From JAFDZW01 sp038229915 (GTDB lineage Bacteria; Bacteroidota; Ignavibacteria; Palsa-1295), in assembly GCA_038229915.1 (NCBI GenBank), contig JBBRNY010000009.1, positions 1 to 44,044 of the forward strand: a DNA stretch of 44,044 bases, written 5' to 3'. The position numbers and the translations under genes were made by a program. Below, piece by piece: positions 41,982-44,044 of this stretch (position 1 is its first letter; each line of letters starts with the position of its first letter). Below the pieces are notes generated by a model. That model made no database searches and was not told the DNA's origin. It saw only the letters and a list, made by a program, of their open reading frames with translations.

Positions 41982-42839
41982 ATGACATTACAAGAACATA
42001 TCGAAACCTTACGTCAGCTCAGTGCTGATGAGCTTTCAACTCGCCGCATCGAAGGACTTGAAGTTTTTTCTGCTCTAAGAGCAGGACTCAATGATGGAAG
42101 TGTACGTGCGGCAGAGCCGGACAATAATAATCTGTTAGGATGGAAAGTCAATACTTGGGTTAAGCATGGTATATTACTTGGCTTTCGTTTGGGGACACTC
42201 GAAATGATACCGAGCGCAGAACCGTGGTCGTTTGCAGATAAACAGACTGTTCCGGCGCGGAAGTTTTCTATTTCTGATAATGTCCGCATCGTCCCCGGCG
42301 GCACGACTATCCGCGATGGTGCATTCCTCGCACCAGGGGTGATCGTGATGCCACCAGCCTATATCAATATCGGAGCCTATGTCGGCACTGGCACCCTTGT
42401 TGATTCTCATGCTCTCGTTGGCTCGTGTGCACAGATCGGCGAGCGCGTCCACCTATCAGCCGCCGCTCAGATAGGCGGCGTCTTAGAGCCCGCTGGTGCC
42501 CTTCCGGTCATTATCGAAGACGATGTACTGATCGGTGGCAATTGTGGTGTGTATGAAGGCTGTATCGTCCGTAAACGAGCTGTCTTAGGCTCGGGCGTGA
42601 TCTTAACAGGCTCGACACCTATTTATGATCTTGTGAATTCCACCATTATTAAACGAGCAAATCCTGATGAACCACTTATCGTACCTGAGGGTGCAGTGAT
42701 CGTCGCCGGGAGCCGCTCACTCGCGGGGCGTTCGGCATTTTCCGATGAGCACGGGCTTTCACTTTATGCGCCGATCATCATCAAATACCGAGACGAAAAA
42801 ACCGATGCGAGAACTGCACTCGAAGGGGCATTGAGGTAA
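41982..42839 (+). CDS. dapD: 2,3,4,5-tetrahydropyridine-2,6-dicarboxylate N-succinyltransferase
   Basis: This catalyses the succinylation step of lysine/diaminopimelate synthesis. The 285-residue product starts at ATG 41982; the frame is open from 41916, but that extension contains a terminator hairpin and is not conserved-looking. The N-terminal helical domain (L-Q-E-H-I-E-T-L) is followed by V-R-I-V-P-G-G-T-T-I-R-D-G-A-F. Left-handed beta-helix hexapeptide repeats come next, including Y-V-G-T-G-T-L-V-D-S, V-G-S-C-A-Q-I-G, V-H-L-S and I-G-G-V-L-E-P. Length fits the family (E. coli 274). Its presence points to a DapD/DapE-type succinylase route for peptidoglycan diaminopimelate. Confidence 0.95.
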   Translation: MTLQEHIETLRQLSADELSTRRIEGLEVFSALRAGLNDGSVRAAEPDNNNLLGWKVNTWVKHGILLGFRLGTLEMIPSAEPWSFADKQTVPARKFSISDNVRIVPGGTTIRDGAFLAPGVIVMPPAYINIGAYVGTGTLVDSHALVGSCAQIGERVHLSAAAQIGGVLEPAGALPVIIEDDVLIGGNCGVYEGCIVRKRAVLGSGVILTGSTPIYDLVNSTIIKRANPDEPLIVPEGAVIVAGSRSLAGRSAFSDEHGLSLYAPIIIKYRDEKTDARTALEGALR

Positions 42840-42899
42840 TCGAGGTTTCGTATAGATATACTCGTACAATTAAGTGCGGATGATTGTTGTTTAGTAAGA

Positions 42900-43865
42900 A
42901 TGAGCACCACCGAAAAAAACTATATTGTTGTTACCGGAGCCGCCGGATTTATCGGATGCAATCTGGTACACCGTTTAAACACGGACGGATACACGAATCT
43001 CATTCTTGTTGATGAGTTTGATCGCTCACCAAAATTAAACAATCTCGACCAAACACAATTCTCGGAGAAAATCGATCGTAAAGATTTTGTCAATTGGTTA
43101 ACGATAAACGGCGATCGTGTTGACTTTATTTTTCATCTTGGTGCTCGTACCGATACAACGGAGTTTGATTTTTCTGTCCTCGAAACTCTTAATACTAATT
43201 ACACCAAAGCCCTTTGGGAGATCTGCACACAAAAAGATATTCCATTCCTCTATGCCTCCTCAGCGGCTACGTATGGCCCCGGCAATGAGGGGTTTAATGA
43301 CGATGTATCAACGCTCAAAGATCTGAAACCGCTGAATCCTTACGGACTCTCGAAGCATCTCTTCGATATGTTTGTGTTTGAACAACAGCAAACACCTTCG
43401 TTTTGGGTAGGATTGAAGTTCTTTAATGTGTATGGACCCCACGAAGCACACAAAGGTAGAATGGCATCGGTGGTCTTTCATTCTTACAATCAGATCAAAG
43501 CCAGCGGCAAAGTAAAACTTTTTAAGAGTCACAAGCCAGAGTTTCGTGACGGCGAACAGCTTCGTGATTTTATTTTTGTCGGGGATGTCGTGAATGTTTG
43601 TATGTTCTTCTTTATCAATCGCAAGAACTCAAACATTTACAATCTCGGTACCGGAACAGCACGAACATTCAATGATCTTGTCAATGCTGTCTTTAGCGCG
43701 TTAGACCTTGAGCCAAAGATTGAATATATCCCGATCCCTGAAGACATCCGCGATACCTATCAGTACTATACCGAAGCAAACGAAAGCAAACTGATCTCTG
43801 CTGGATATGATACTCCGTTCACAACGCTTGAGGAAGGTGTGAAGAAAACCGTTGCTTCGTATTGA
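42900..43865 (+). CDS. hldD: ADP-L-glycero-D-manno-heptose 6-epimerase
   Basis: This makes ADP-L-glycero-D-manno-heptose for the LPS inner core. The 321-residue short-chain dehydrogenase fold has the NADP motif G-A-A-G-F-I-G at 13-19, the catalytic Tyr148/Lys152 pair in P-Y-G-L-S-K, and F-F-N-V-Y-G-P-H-E-A-H-K-G-R-M-A-S, which is specific for HldD (RfaD). Later comes F-R-D-G-E-Q-L-R-D-F-I. It supports a Gram-negative outer membrane with heptose-containing LPS. It converges with adk, with only 2 bp between stops. Confidence 0.93.
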   Translation: MSTTEKNYIVVTGAAGFIGCNLVHRLNTDGYTNLILVDEFDRSPKLNNLDQTQFSEKIDRKDFVNWLTINGDRVDFIFHLGARTDTTEFDFSVLETLNTNYTKALWEICTQKDIPFLYASSAATYGPGNEGFNDDVSTLKDLKPLNPYGLSKHLFDMFVFEQQQTPSFWVGLKFFNVYGPHEAHKGRMASVVFHSYNQIKASGKVKLFKSHKPEFRDGEQLRDFIFVGDVVNVCMFFFINRKNSNIYNLGTGTARTFNDLVNAVFSALDLEPKIEYIPIPEDIRDTYQYYTEANESKLISAGYDTPFTTLEEGVKKTVASY

Positions 43866-43867
43866 TG

Positions 43868-44044
43868 TTATCCTAATGTCGTTTTTATTCGCTCGGTAAT
43901 TTCTTCGACCGAACCCAACCCATCGACCATTGAAAGAGCACGACGTTTACCGTAAAAATCTTGCACGGGTTTGGTTTGATCGTGATAGACGATCAAACGG
44001 TGTCTGATTGTTTCTTCGGTATCATCGACTCGGCCTGAATCAGC
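43868..44044 (-). CDS. adk: Adenylate kinase, C-terminal end (5' part outside window)
   Basis: Translating the minus strand from the right edge gives 58 residues in frame to a TAA (43868-43870). They contain A-D-S-G-R-V-D-D-T-E-E-T-I-R-H-R-L, then Y-H-D-Q-T-K-P-V, Y-G-K-R-R-A-L and V-D-G-L-G-S-V-E-E-I. This is the adenylate kinase C-terminal region: the R-x-D-D-x-x-E-T motif after the LID, then R-L-x-x-Y-x-x-x-T-x-P and D-G. The enzyme interconverts ATP + AMP and 2 ADP. The N-terminal P-loop lies beyond the window. Confidence 0.88.
   Translation of the reverse strand, partial: ADSGRVDDTEETIRHRLIVYHDQTKPVQDFYGKRRALSMVDGLGSVEEITERIKTTLG

Noticed and set aside
1..44044. CRISPR arrays, insertion sequences, prophage or integrase genes
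   Set aside because: Looked for regularly spaced repeats, transposase-type motifs and phage structural genes; none seen.

Overview
The window looks like a chromosomal segment from a free-living Gram-negative bacterium of the Bacteroidota/Chlorobi (FCB) group. The best guess is a Kapabacteria/Ignavibacteria-type lineage. This is inferred from type IX secretion (T9SS) C-terminal sorting domains on several secreted beta-propeller proteins, an OmpA/PD40/carboxypeptidase-regulatory-domain protein resembling PorE, TAnnTTTG promoter-like boxes, LPS heptose and lipoprotein-export genes, and a succinylase-type lysine pathway gene. No phage, insertion sequence, integrase or CRISPR array is visible, so most of the window is ordinary housekeeping chromosome.

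Layout. 1-1153: the end of an unknown gene, a small lipoprotein and a tRNA-Ser(GGA). 1302-7535: an apparent metal-efflux operon made of an unknown gene, a TolC-type outer-membrane channel, an unusually short adaptor lipoprotein and a CzcA-type RND pump. 7581-10919 (minus strand): the cobalamin-binding subunit of methylmalonyl-CoA mutase, then two related T9SS-type secreted beta-propeller genes, one broken by an in-frame TAG. 11136-14951: recJ and purF, separated by about 410 bp carrying tandem hairpins and decayed intergenic repeats. 14989-18668: a DUF4397-like lipoprotein, the catalytic subunit of methylmalonyl-CoA mutase, lolD and rplS. 18822-25646: recN, folC, rho, an ABC exporter and a small membrane protein.

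25741-30719 is a tightly packed plus-strand run: a long-form isocitrate dehydrogenase, purE, purK, a degenerate 3-hydroxyacyl-CoA dehydrogenase-like protein and a thiolase. 30722-39757 is a cell-envelope and secretome block: a secreted tripeptidyl-peptidase II-like subtilase, a T9SS cargo protein, a small lipoprotein, the PorE-like OmpA protein and a 1002-residue sortilin-like T9SS protein. 39798-44044: a nitronate monooxygenase-type flavoprotein, a two-repeat lipoprotein, dapD, hldD and the 3' end of adk, which runs off the right edge.

The most notable points are: (i) the efflux adaptor appears to have lost both halves of its lipoyl domain while keeping the hairpin and beta-barrel; (ii) a single in-frame amber codon splits an otherwise intact T9SS-type gene; (iii) that gene and its neighbour share a roughly 90% identical signal-peptide-coding cassette, after which the sequences diverge sharply; (iv) a dehydrogenase-like protein lacking the NAD-binding loop and catalytic histidine sits directly before a thiolase; (v) a secreted TPPII-like protease; (vi) REP-like intergenic repeats downstream of recJ. 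I did not find a clear-cut new defence or mobile system.
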